From JAVJSF01 sp040219555 (GTDB taxonomy: Bacteria; Actinomycetota; Thermoleophilia; Miltoncostaeales; Miltoncostaeaceae), in NCBI GenBank assembly GCA_040219555.1, contig JAVJSF010000006.1:62001-126000 (forward strand): a DNA stretch of 64,000 bases, written 5' to 3'. A program made the translations under genes and the position numbers. Below are positions 15,314 through 24,400 of the stretch, piece after piece. The notes under the pieces are model-generated. The model ran no database searches and was not told the DNA's origin. It worked only from the letters and a program-made list of their open reading frames with translations. Each line of letters opens with the position of its first letter. Positions within the stretch are counted from its first letter, which is position 1.

Positions 15314-16600
15314 ATGCCACCCCTTGCTCCGGTCGAGGTCATCGAGCGACGCCGCCGCGGCGAGCCCCTCGACGCCGAGAGCATCACCGCGTTCATGCGC
15401 GCCTGGCTGGACGGCGTGGCCGACGACGCCCAGATGGCGGCGTGGTGCATGGCCGCGGGGCTGGAGCCCGCGCGCCTGGAGGAGGTCGATGCCCTTGCAC
15501 GGGCGCTGGTGGCCTCCGGCGACCGGCTGGACCTGTCGTCGTTCGGGCCCACGGGCGACGTCCAGTCGACCGGTGCGGTCGGGGAGACGGCCTCGTTCGC
15601 GGCGATCCCCATCGCGGCGGCCCTCGGGGTCACGATCTCGTCCATCGGCGCTGCGTCGGTGGGGTTCTCGGGCGGCCTGATCGACAGGGTCGTGGCCATC
15701 CGGGGCTTCGACACCGAGCCCGAGTTGCCGGCGTTCGTGCGGGCGCTGCGCGCGGCAGGGTGCGCGCTCATGGCCCCGGGCCGGCGGTTGGTGACCGCCG
15801 CGCCGCGCCTGGACGAACTGCGGGACGCCACCGCCACGGGCAGCGGGGTCGCCCCGACGATGGCCACGCTCATGGCGCGGGCGCTTGCCGGCGGGGCGGG
15901 TTGCATCGTCCTGGCGGTGCCCGTGGGCCGCGGCGCGGCCCTTGCCGACGCGGGCGAGGGGGACGCCGCCATCGCCCTCGCCCGTTCCCTCGCCGAGCCG
16001 TGGGGGCGCTCGGTCCGCGCCGTGGTCCTCGATGCGGACACGGTCCCCGGCCTGGCCGTCGGCGCGGCGCTCGAGGTGGGCGAGGTGGGGGCGGTCCTGC
16101 GCGGCGAGGGACCGTCCCGGGTGCGGGACGGGGCCCTGGCCCTGGCCGGCGCGCTGGCCGAGGGGGCCGGCGTGGCGGGCGCCGAGGAGGCGCTCGCGGC
16201 CGCCGAGGCGGCACTGGACGACGGGAGGGCCCTGCGGGCCGCCGAGCGGTGGGTCGAGGCGCAGGGCGGCGACCCCTCCGTGTGGACCGACCCCGCGCTG
16301 CTCGGCACCGCGCGCCATCGCGTCCCGGTGTGCGCCCCGCGGGCCGGAGTGGTGGACGACATCGACCCGCGCGGCCTGGGCGAGGCCGCGCGCTGGACCG
16401 GTGCCGGACGCCTGCATGCCTCGCAGATCATCGACCCGACGGCCGGGGTGGAGATCCTGGTGCCCGTCGGGACCCCCGTCGAGGCCGACCAGCCGGTGCT
16501 GATGATCCACACCTCCGACGCGTGGCTGGCAGAGCGGGCCCACGCCCTGGCGGTGCCGCGCATCAGCGTCGGACCCGGTGGGGAGGGGGCGGGTGCCTGA
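15314..16600 (+). CDS. Thymidine/pyrimidine-nucleoside phosphorylase-like protein with altered active site
   Basis: 428 aa with the overall layout of the family: helical N-domain (ERRRRGEPLDAESITAFMRA), glycine-rich core and a C-terminal beta domain ending RLHASQIIDPTAGVEILVPV. The canonical KHSTGGVGD phosphate/nucleoside motif is here VQSTGAVGE (83-91); SGRGLGHTGGTLDK is GAASVGFSGGLIDR; and the SKKLA loop is MARALA (187-192). The LRD arginine (170) is kept. Several residues that bind phosphate and base in E. coli DeoA are thus replaced, so this may have a different substrate or be inactive. Its stop overlaps the mutM start. It might otherwise be an anthranilate-phosphoribosyltransferase-like fold member, but the C-terminal domain favours the phosphorylase family. 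Confidence 0.75.
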   Translation: MPPLAPVEVIERRRRGEPLDAESITAFMRAWLDGVADDAQMAAWCMAAGLEPARLEEVDALARALVASGDRLDLSSFGPTGDVQSTGAVGETASFAAIPIAAALGVTISSIGAASVGFSGGLIDRVVAIRGFDTEPELPAFVRALRAAGCALMAPGRRLVTAAPRLDELRDATATGSGVAPTMATLMARALAGGAGCIVLAVPVGRGAALADAGEGDAAIALARSLAEPWGRSVRAVVLDADTVPGLAVGAALEVGEVGAVLRGEGPSRVRDGALALAGALAEGAGVAGAEEALAAAEAALDDGRALRAAERWVEAQGGDPSVWTDPALLGTARHRVPVCAPRAGVVDDIDPRGLGEAARWTGAGRLHASQIIDPTAGVEILVPVGTPVEADQPVLMIHTSDAWLAERAHALAVPRISVGPGGEGAGA

Positions 16601-17423
16601 GCTGCCCGAGGTCGAGACCGTCCGCCGCCAGCTGGCGGAGCGGGTGCTCGGCCGCACGTTCACGGACCTGGAGCTCCCGGACCTCAAGTTCCCCCTGCCC
16701 GACACGCCCGAGGGGCTGGCGCGGGCGGTGCTCGGCCGGCGCATCGAGGACGTCGGGAGGCGCGGCAAGTACCTGCTGCTGCGCCTCGACTCGGGTGACT
16801 GCCTCTGCATCCACCTCCGGATGACAGGCCGGCTGCACTGGAGCGCGGGCGCCCCGGACGAGGCCGAGCGCTTCGTGCGCGCGGTCTTCCACCTGGACGA
16901 TGGCAGCCTGCTGACCTTCTCGGACATGCGGCGCTTCGGGCGCGGGTGGATCATCCCGGGGGGCGGCGATCCGGAGGAGTACTGGCGCGGCCGGGTGGGG
17001 GTGGAGCCGCTGGGCGACGGGTTCACCCCGGCCGTGCTCGGCGGTCTGCTGGCCCGCCGGCGGGGGCCCGTGAAGGCCGTTCTCCTGAACCAGGCCCTCG
17101 TGGCCGGCCTCGGCAACATCTACGTGGACGAGGCGCTGTTCCAGGCCGGGGTCCATCCGGAGCGCCCCGCCGGTGACCTCGGGGCGGACGAGGTGGCGCT
17201 CCTGCACGAGGCCATCGTGGACCGCCTGCAGGTGGCGGTCGCGGCCGGCGGATCGTCGATCGACAGCTACCGCGACTCGCTGGGGGCATACGGTTCGATG
17301 CAGGACCGCCTGCGCGTCCACCTCCACCGGGGGGACCCGTGCCCGCGCTGCGGCGAGGCGATCATCAAGACGCGGGTGGCCCAGCGGGGGACCTATCTCT
17401 GCCCCGGCTGTCAGCGGCGATGA
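16593..17423 (+). CDS. mutM: Formamidopyrimidine-DNA glycosylase
   Basis: 276 aa bifunctional glycosylase/AP lyase that excises 8-oxoguanine and FaPy. The mature N-terminus PELPEVETVRRQL supplies the catalytic Pro and Glu; RRGKYLLLRL contains the conserved Lys; DMRRFGRGW and the helix-two-turn-helix QALVAGLGNIYVDEALF follow; the C-terminal zinc finger is CPRC ... CPGC with the basic tip TRVAQRGTY. The GTG at 16593, directly before PELPE, is required for the N-terminal Pro and has GGGAGGGGGC just upstream. It overlaps the end of the phosphorylase-like gene by 8 nt. Confidence 0.96.
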   Translation: MPELPEVETVRRQLAERVLGRTFTDLELPDLKFPLPDTPEGLARAVLGRRIEDVGRRGKYLLLRLDSGDCLCIHLRMTGRLHWSAGAPDEAERFVRAVFHLDDGSLLTFSDMRRFGRGWIIPGGGDPEEYWRGRVGVEPLGDGFTPAVLGGLLARRRGPVKAVLLNQALVAGLGNIYVDEALFQAGVHPERPAGDLGADEVALLHEAIVDRLQVAVAAGGSSIDSYRDSLGAYGSMQDRLRVHLHRGDPCPRCGEAIIKTRVAQRGTYLCPGCQRR

Positions 17424-17433
17424 CGGAGGGGCG

Positions 17434-18420
17434 ATGCTGAGAACGGACGGGCTGCTGACCGACGTGGCGGGCGTGCGCGTCGGTCACTGGACCGATCTGG
17501 CGGCCGGCACCGGGTGCACGGCCGTCCTTCCCCCGGAGGGCAGCGTGGGCGGGGTGGAGGTGCGCGGGGGCGGCCCGGCATCGCGCGAGCTGGAGCTTCT
17601 GGGCGCCCACACCTCGGTGGAGAGCATTACGGCGCTCATGTTCTCGGGCGGCAGCGCCTTCGGCCTGGACACCGCATCGGGCGCCATGCGCTGGTGTGAG
17701 GAGCAGGGCCTCGGCCACGACACCGGCGCGGCGCGGGTGCCCCTGATCGCCGCGGCCTGCATCTACGACCTCGGCATCACGGGTAACGCGCGCCGGCCCG
17801 GCGCCGAGGAGGGCTACCTGGCGTGCGCCGCCGCGCGGGAGGGCGAGTACTCGCGCGGGTGCGCAGGGGCCGGGACCGGCGCAACGGTGGCCAAGTTGCG
17901 CGGCCAGGACGCCTGGTGCAAGGGCGGCCTGGGCTCGGCGTCGCTGGTGACCCGCGACGGGGTGTCGGTGGCGGCGCTGGCCGTGGTCAACGCGTGGGGC
18001 GATGTGCTGGATGCCGACGGCACGGCCCTGGCCTGCGCGGTCGACGAGGCCGGCCGGCCGGTGCGCGCCTCCGAGCGGGTCATCACCCATCCCCCCGAGC
18101 ATCCTCGCCTGGCACCCCCCGCCAACACCACCCTGGTCTGCCTGGCCACCGATGCGCGCCTCAGCAAGGCCCAGGCGGTTCAGGTGGCGCGAATGGCCCA
18201 GGCCGGCATGGCGCGCGCCGTGTCGCCGGTCCACACGCCGTTCGACGGCGACGTGACGGTCTGCTTCGCCACGGGCGTCCGGCCCGCCTCGCTGTTCGTG
18301 GTCGGCGTGGCGGCGGCGGAGGTCACCGGCGCGGCGATCCGCGACGCCGTGCGCCGGGCGGTCGGCCTGCGCGGCGTGCCCACCGGGCGCGAGCGCATCG
18401 CCGGTGCCGGCGCGGGCTGA
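17434..18420 (+). CDS. P1/S58 family peptidase (DmpA-like)
   Basis: 328 aa N-terminal-nucleophile-type aminopeptidase that self-cleaves into two chains. The conserved GAGTGATVAKL and KGGLGSASL blocks mark the processing site, where the Ser of GLG|SAS becomes the new N-terminal nucleophile. TALMFSGGSAFGLDTASG and AWGDVLD also fit the family, as does the C-terminal VTGAAIRDAVRRAVG. It probably hydrolyses small peptides or D-/beta-amino-acyl amides; the substrate is not predictable. The start follows GGAGGG at 17425-17430 and lies 10 nt after mutM, so it is likely in the same operon. No signal peptide. Confidence 0.9.
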   Translation: MLRTDGLLTDVAGVRVGHWTDLAAGTGCTAVLPPEGSVGGVEVRGGGPASRELELLGAHTSVESITALMFSGGSAFGLDTASGAMRWCEEQGLGHDTGAARVPLIAAACIYDLGITGNARRPGAEEGYLACAAAREGEYSRGCAGAGTGATVAKLRGQDAWCKGGLGSASLVTRDGVSVAALAVVNAWGDVLDADGTALACAVDEAGRPVRASERVITHPPEHPRLAPPANTTLVCLATDARLSKAQAVQVARMAQAGMARAVSPVHTPFDGDVTVCFATGVRPASLFVVGVAAAEVTGAAIRDAVRRAVGLRGVPTGRERIAGAGAG

Positions 18421-18421
18421 G

Positions 18422-18443
18422 CGCGCCGCCGCCGGCCGGCGCG
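18422..18443. terminator. Hairpin between convergent genes
   Basis: CGCGCCG and CGGCGCG arms with an 8-nt loop in the 24-bp gap between the S58 peptidase stop and the minus-strand hypothetical gene. Terminator-like without a T-run. Confidence 0.4.
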
Positions 18444-18444
18444 T

Positions 18445-19269
18445 TCAGCGCTCGGGGGGCCGCGATCCGCGCTGGTCGGCGCGGTCCCGCTCGCGGGCGA
18501 TGGACTCCTCGAAGCGGCGGATGACGTCGTCGGGGACCCTGCCCGAGGGGATCTCCTCGCCCCCCTGGTCCGCCGGCGGCTCCTCCGGGTCGTCCTGAGG
18601 CTCCGCCGGGTCGGCGCCCGGGTCCGGCGCGGGGGAGGGATCGGCCTCGGACGTGCCCGCGCGCTCGACGCTGAACGGCTCGATGTCCCACTCCTCGTCC
18701 CCGGGCCGCGCCGCGGGGGCCGTACCGCGCGACGGGCGCAAGACGCGGCCCGTGGCCCCCGTCTCGGGCTCCGGCGCATCCTCCTGGCCGTCGCCGGCAT
18801 CCCCCGGCTCGCCCGCGCCGGCGCCCTCGGCCGCGCCCGCCGCCTCGGGTTCCTCCTCGCCGGCGCCCGGCGCGTCGCCGGGGTCCTGGGCGGGGATCTG
18901 CCCCGTCAGCTGCTCCAGCACGCCCGGGTGCTCCGGCGCGGGGTCGGGGGGCGCCGGCTCATCGGGTACCGCGGGCTCATCGGGCGCATCGGGGTCGTCG
19001 GCGACCACGGGCGGGGCCCACGGCGATGCCGGGATCGACTCGCGCCGGCCGTCGAAGGGGCGCTCCTCATGCAGGATCTCGTCGGCCCGCACCACCAGGA
19101 CCACCCACGAGGCGGCCTCCTCGGCGCGGATGACCTCCAGCCGGCGACGCTCCTGGGAGGCGGCGTCTCGCGCCTCGCGCTCGGTGCGGTGCTCGGAGAT
19201 CACGCTGCGCTGGGAGATGGCCGAGCCGGACTCGCCGACGATGACCACCTCGTATCGGCGGCGCCACAT
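18445..19269 (-). CDS. Hypothetical acidic, proline-rich protein
   Basis: 274 aa, not recognised. Residues 1-65 look folded: RRRYEVVIVGESGSAISQRS, then EREARDAASQERRRLEVIRA and ASWVVLVVRADEILHEERPF, suggesting a small alpha/beta domain. The remaining 200 residues are dominated by Pro, Glu, Asp, Ala and Gly and are probably disordered, ending in the charged FEESIARERDRADQRGSR. No signal peptide or membrane segment. ATG 19269 is preferred over the GTG one codon upstream. It lies 94 nt after the neighbouring minus-strand membrane gene. Confidence 0.6.
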   Translation of the reverse strand: MWRRRYEVVIVGESGSAISQRSVISEHRTEREARDAASQERRRLEVIRAEEAASWVVLVVRADEILHEERPFDGRRESIPASPWAPPVVADDPDAPDEPAVPDEPAPPDPAPEHPGVLEQLTGQIPAQDPGDAPGAGEEEPEAAGAAEGAGAGEPGDAGDGQEDAPEPETGATGRVLRPSRGTAPAARPGDEEWDIEPFSVERAGTSEADPSPAPDPGADPAEPQDDPEEPPADQGGEEIPSGRVPDDVIRRFEESIARERDRADQRGSRPPER

Positions 19270-19363
19270 CACGCGGCCGCCGCGGGGTCCGGGAGATCCA
19301 TGCCCTTCGAATTCGACCGCTCCGGCATGGTCCCTCCCGGACGCCGCGGCCCGGCGGCGGCGC

Positions 19364-19894
19364 TCAGGTGCGTGACCCCGTCATGCGGCTCTCGGAACGC
19401 GTGCGGTGGGTGTCCACGCCGACCTCCTGGGCCATCGCATCGATGCGATGGGCCGCCGCGACGGCCCGCTCGGTGTCCGCGTCGTCGGCGTTCCCGGCCA
19501 CGAACCACGCCTCCCGCGAGTAGTAGGCGAGGCGCTCGGCGGCGTCGGGTCGCCCCATGCCAACCCGGGCCTCGCGCTCGAGGTAGTCCAGGATCTCGCC
19601 GCACTCGCGCCGCGTCCACCCGCCCACCTGGCCGCGCTCGCGCCGGCGGCCGAGCACCCACCAGATCAGGGCCAGCAGCGGGATCTTGACGAAGATGAAC
19701 GCGCCCACCACCCAGGCGCCCAGCGCGTTGCCGCCGGCCGGGCCGCCGAACAGCAGCCCCAGCATGCTCATGATCGCCAGCAGGATCAGCGCGCCGCCGA
19801 CGATGCCGACGATCAGGCGACCGCGCAACTCGCCCTCGGCGTCGGTGAACATCCGTGTCATCAGCGACGGTCGGGCGGCGGGCGGCACTGTCAT
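19364..19894 (-). CDS. Hypothetical two-TM membrane protein
   Basis: 176 aa, not recognised. After a short hydrophilic leader come two strongly hydrophobic segments (LIVGIVGGALILLAIMSMLG at about 27-46 and AWVVGAFIFVKIPLLALIWW at about 60-80), then a soluble, charged C-terminal region (ERGQVGGWTRRECGEILDYL; AHRIDAMAQEVG). The TACCGT -10 six nt before the ATG supports this start and a leaderless mRNA. The downstream acidic hypothetical may be cotranscribed. Confidence 0.65.
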   Translation of the reverse strand: MTVPPAARPSLMTRMFTDAEGELRGRLIVGIVGGALILLAIMSMLGLLFGGPAGGNALGAWVVGAFIFVKIPLLALIWWVLGRRRERGQVGGWTRRECGEILDYLEREARVGMGRPDAAERLAYYSREAWFVAGNADDADTERAVAAAHRIDAMAQEVGVDTHRTRSESRMTGSRT

Positions 19895-19900
19895 GTCGCC

Positions 19901-19906
19901 ACGGTA
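19901..19906 (-). promoter_or_regulatory. -10 element TACCGT before the two-TM protein gene
   Basis: Minus-strand TANNNT hexamer ending 6 nt before the ATG at 19894, with no ribosome binding site: leaderless geometry. Confidence 0.4.
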
Positions 19907-20017
19907 GCAGCGGGCGCGCCACCTCCGGCCGCTCGCGCGGGGCCGTTGCGCGGTCACGGGACTTTTTGCCACACTCCAAGTGCCCGTGTCACGCCCGCCG
20001 GATGCAAGGAGCGCACG

Positions 20018-20338
20018 ATGGTCACATTGACCGCTGACGCGAAGGACAGGCTGCGCAACCTCATCGCCGAGGACGGCGCCCCTGAGGCCGGCCTGCGCGT
20101 GCAGGTCGTGCCGGGCGGCTGCTCGGGATTCGAGTACGACCTCTCCCTGGGCGCGCCGGGGGACGGGGACGAGGTGATGGACAGCGACGGTGTCCGCGTG
20201 ATCGTGGACCGCTTCAGCGTCCCGTACCTGCTCGGGGTGGAGCTCGACTACGAGGAGGGCTTCCAGGGCGCGGGGTTCCTGATCAAGAACCCGAACGCCT
20301 CGGCCTCGTGCGGATGCGGGAAGAGTTTCACGGCCTGA
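20018..20338 (+). CDS. HesB/IscA/ErpA family Fe-S cluster carrier
   Basis: 106 aa A-type carrier, the normal length. The three cluster-binding cysteines are present: GGCSGF and, at the C-terminus, SCGCGKSF. It would accept Fe-S clusters from a scaffold and pass them to apo-enzymes in the cytosol. The start ATG follows AAGGAG by 6 nt. The gene stands alone, with no suf or isc genes in the window; isolated ErpA-like genes are normal in Actinobacteria. ErpA versus IscA cannot be decided from sequence alone. Confidence 0.93.
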   Translation: MVTLTADAKDRLRNLIAEDGAPEAGLRVQVVPGGCSGFEYDLSLGAPGDGDEVMDSDGVRVIVDRFSVPYLLGVELDYEEGFQGAGFLIKNPNASASCGCGKSFTA

Positions 20339-20423
20339 TCTCGGTCGGGAGGTCCCCCGGCCGCGATGACGGCCGCCCGGTCCACTAGCGTTCCCCACTC
20401 GGCTCGAGCCCGGAGGAGGCCTG

Positions 20424-21374
20424 ATGAGCGCAGCGGACTGGTATCCGGACCCCACCCGCCCCGGGCGGCTGAGGTACTGGGACGGGTCGTCGTGGACCCA
20501 GCATGTGAGCGTGGACGGCGAGGTGGCCGCGGAGACGATCGACGGCATCCCGCCGGCGCCGCCGCTGCCGGGTACGGAGGCGCGGACGGCCGGTCGTTCC
20601 GCCGCCGCGGAGGATGCTCCCACCCCCGGCGCCGTGCAGGGCGAGTTGGTTCCCGAGCCGACGCCGGGCGTCGCGGGGTCCACCGCCCGGTCGGGCCGGC
20701 CCGGCGGGCCGACCATGATCGGCCGCATCGGGTTCGGCATCGCCGCGGTCGGCGGACTGCTGGCGTCGCTCACGTCGGGCTCGGTGGTGGCCGAGCAGGA
20801 GGAGCCGTTCGGTGCCAGCATCTCGGTGGGCGGTGGGGCCTGGATCGGCATCGTCGCGGCGGTCGTCTGCCTGGCCGGCGCGCTGTCGCCGTGGCTGTGG
20901 GGTCGCGTGTCGGCGGCCGTCGTCGGCTGGCTGAGCGGTGCGCTGATCGCGTTCGCGGTGATCGGCTTCCGCACCGACGACCTGTTCGCCGTCGGCTCGA
21001 ACGCGTCGGATGTGACGCTGGGCCAGGCCGGCGTGATGATGGTGCTGGGCTCGGTGCTGATGTTCGCCGGGATCGCACTGGCGGTGAAGGGGATCCGCGA
21101 GCCGGTGCGCCAGACCGACGCCGCCGCGGTGGCCAGCCCGCCCGAGGGCAAGGGCATCGCCGCCCTGGTGTGCGGGATCATCGGGATCCTGATCCTGGTG
21201 CCCGCGCCGGCCGCCGTGACCCTGGGTCTGGCCGCCCGCGACGACGACGTGGCCAGCGAGGGGAAGGCCGGCGGGCGGGGGATGGCCGTGGCCGGGATCG
21301 TTCTCGGCATCGTGGCCATGGTGCTGTGGGGGGTCGGCCTGACCCTCGGCATGCTGTTGGCCCAGCCGTCGTGA
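20424..21374 (+). CDS. DUF2510 and DUF4190-like membrane protein
   Basis: 316 aa. An N-terminal DUF2510 motif (DWYPDPTRPGRLRYWDGSSW, residues 4-23) is followed by a Pro/Ala linker to about 90. Next are four or five membrane segments around 95-220, and a C-terminal pair (GIAALVCGIIGILILVPAPA and GMAVAGIVLGIVAMVLWGVG) that resembles DUF4190. DUF2510 occurs at the N-termini of many actinobacterial membrane proteins; its role is unknown. GGAGGAGG lies about 6 nt before the ATG, and a TAGCGT hexamer at 20386-20391 is a likely -10. Confidence 0.75.
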   Translation: MSAADWYPDPTRPGRLRYWDGSSWTQHVSVDGEVAAETIDGIPPAPPLPGTEARTAGRSAAAEDAPTPGAVQGELVPEPTPGVAGSTARSGRPGGPTMIGRIGFGIAAVGGLLASLTSGSVVAEQEEPFGASISVGGGAWIGIVAAVVCLAGALSPWLWGRVSAAVVGWLSGALIAFAVIGFRTDDLFAVGSNASDVTLGQAGVMMVLGSVLMFAGIALAVKGIREPVRQTDAAAVASPPEGKGIAALVCGIIGILILVPAPAAVTLGLAARDDDVASEGKAGGRGMAVAGIVLGIVAMVLWGVGLTLGMLLAQPS

Positions 21375-21383
21375 GCGGCTCCT

Positions 21384-21400
21384 AGCGGCCGAGGGCCGCT
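21384..21400. terminator. Perfect hairpin between convergent genes
   Basis: AGCGGCC-GAG-GGCCGCT, 7-bp stem and 3-nt loop, between the DUF2510 gene and the 3' end of dnaE2. Probably a bidirectional terminator. Confidence 0.5.
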
Positions 21401-21454
21401 CCGTACTGCCTCCTGCGGCCGCCGCACCGCGCCGGGGCGGCGGGCCGGTCCTCC

Positions 21455-24400
21455 TCACCGCCGCCCCCGGCCGAAGTGCTGGCCCCCGGGGGCGGCCGCG
21501 CGCATGCGGGCCATGTCACCGGCCTCCGTGCCGGCGCCCGTCGCGACCACGGCGGGCGTTCGCTCCACGTCGGGCGGGGGTGCGATGCGCTCCAGATGGC
21601 TCGCCAGGATGTTGACGTTGCGCCCGTGGCGCTCGAGTCGGCCCCGGGCCAGCACCAGTGGCTCGGCGCGCACCACGGCCCGGTGCGCCTCGTAGACATC
21701 CGGGCGCACGATGCAGTTGACCATCCCGGTCTCGTCCTCCAGCAGCAGGAAGACGATGCCGCCGGCCGTGGCCGGGCGCTGGCGGGCCACCACCAGCCCG
21801 GCGACGCAGACCTGCGTGCCGTGGCGCGCCTCGCGGGTCTGGGCGGCGGTGAGGGTGCCCGCGGGCAGGACGGGACGCGTGAGCGACACCAGGTGCCACC
21901 CGGTGGAGACACCCATGGTCTCGTAGTCGGTCAGCACGCGCTCGGTGCGCCCCATCGCCGGCAGCGGCGGGGGCTCGGCGGTGGGCAGCGCCAGCGCCAT
22001 CTGCACCCCGCCGGCGCGGGCACGCGGGCGCGCGGCGCTCTCCATGCGCCAGATCATGGCCCGCCGCTCCTCGCCGAACACATCGCACGCGCCGGCGCGC
22101 ACCAGCTGCACCAGCGCCTCGGTTCGCAGGCCCGCCCGCGCGGCCAGGTCGCTCACGCCCGCGAACGGACCGCCCTCGGTGCGCTCGGCCACGAGGCGCG
22201 CGGCGCCGTCGGCCCCCAGGCCGCGGATGTAGCCCAGGCCGACGCGGCAGGCCCCGCCCTCCATCGTGCAGGCCGCCTCCGAGCGCGCGATGCACGGCGG
22301 CATGACGCGCACCCCCCGCCGCTGGGCGTCGCGGATGAGGCTGGCCGGCGGGTAGAAGCCCATCGGCTGGGCGTTGAGCAGGGCGGTGAGGTACTCGGCC
22401 GGGTAGCGGCTGCGCAGCCAGGAGCTCTGGTAGGCCAGCACCGCGAAGGCCGCCGAGTGCGCCTTGGGGAAGCCGAAGTTGGAGAAGCCCACCAGCTTGG
22501 TGAACACGGTGCGGATGGTGGCGTCGTCCACCCCCTTGGCCCGGGCGCCGTCGCGGAACTCGCGCCAGAGGCCCACCATGGCCTCGCGGCTGCGCGTGCG
22601 GCTCATGGCCCTGCGCAGCGCCTCGGCCTGGCCGGGGGTGAAGCCGGCCAGCGCCATCGCCACCTCCAGCACCTGCTCCTGGAACACCACCACCCCGAGC
22701 GTCTCGCGCAGGACGTCGGCCAGCAGCGGGTGGTCGTACGGCGGCTCGAAGTCCGGGTCGGCCCGCCGCGCGCGCCGGTGGGCCACGTACGGGTGCACCG
22801 CCCCGCCGCTGACCGGACCGGGCCGGATGAGCGCCACCTGGACGGTGAGATCGTCCAGGTTCTGGGGCTGGGTCTGGAGCAGGCTCTGCATCTGCGCCCG
22901 GCTCTCGATCTGGAACACGCCCACCGTGTCCGCGGCCCGGATCTCGGCGTAGACCCCCGGATCGTCCAGCGGCACCCGCGACAGGTCCACCGACTCGCCG
23001 CGCGCCCGGGCGACCAGGTCGACGCACTCCTCGACCGCGGAGAGCATCCCGAGGCCCAGCAGGTCGATCTTCACGAAGCCGGCGTCGGCGCACGAGTTCT
23101 TGTCCCACTGGCAGATCTGGCGCCCGGGGAAGGCCGCCGGCACCACCGGGACCATCTCCACCAGCGGGCGGGCGCTGACCACCATGCCGCCCGAGTGCTG
23201 CGAGAGGTGGCGCGGCAGGCCGCCCACCTGCTCGGCCAGGAACACCAGCGCCCGCCACCGCCGGGAGGACATCAGCCGCCTGCCGTCGGGCAGGCGCTCG
23301 ATCTCCTCGCGCAGCCCGGCCGGCGACGACCAGCCGTCGGCCAGGCGCGCCAGGCGATCGATGTCGGTGGCCGGGAGGGCCAGCGCCGTCCCCAGCTCGC
23401 GGATGGCCATCCGCGCCCGGAAGGTGGGGAAGGCCGCCACCAGCGCCGCGTGCTCGTGGCCGTAGCGCTCGATCACGGCGGCGATGAGCCCCTCGCGCAC
23501 GTCGCGGGGGAAGTCGAGGTCGATGTCCGGGGCAGAGACCATGTCGCGCGACAGGAAGCGCCCGAGGAACAGGCCGTTGGCCACCGGGTCGACGTGCGAC
23601 AGGCCCACCAGGTAACAGACGATGGAGCCCACCGACGAGCCGCGCCCCCGCCCGGGTGGCAGCCAGCGGCGCGCCGAGCCGGCCGGCCGCACCCGCAGCG
23701 CCACCTGGCGGGCCAGCTCCAGGATGTCGCGGTGAAGCAGGAAGAAGCCCGCGAGGCCGTGGTGGGCGATGAGCCCCAGCTCCTCGTCCAGGCGCTCCCG
23801 GGCGGCCCGCCGGCCGCGCGCGTTCGGGTAGCGCGCCCCGAGCTGGTGGATGCAGATGCGCGCCAGTTCGGCGTCGGCCCCGCCGGGCAGGGACGACCAG
23901 AAGTCGGGGATGCGGTAGCCGAGGTCGCGCGTGAGGTCGAACTCGATCCGCTCGGCCACGCGGGCCGTGGCCGCCACCAGCCCGGGGTGGTCCGCGAACA
24001 GAGCGGCCGTGGCCCCCGGCGGTCGCAGGACCGCCAGCCGGTTGCCGCGCCGGCGGGTCTCGGAGGCGTCCAGGCTGAGGCGGTGGCGCACGGCCACCAG
24101 CGCGTCCTGCAGCAGCGCCCGCTGGGGGCTGTGGGCGTGCGGGTCGCCCGTCGCCACGGCCGCCACGCCGGCCGTCTCGGCCAGGCGCACCAGGTCGCGC
24201 ACCATGCCGCGGTCGCCGCGCATGTGGCGCCGCTGGACCTCCACCACCACGTCGCCCGGCCCGAAGTCGCGCACCAGCGCGCGTACGGCCTCGATCGCCT
24301 CGCGGGTGCGCCCCGCACGCACCAGGCGCGGCACCAGCCCGTGGCCCAGGCATCCCGTGAGGCAGATGAGGCCCTCGGCGTGCCGGGCGAGATCCGCGCG

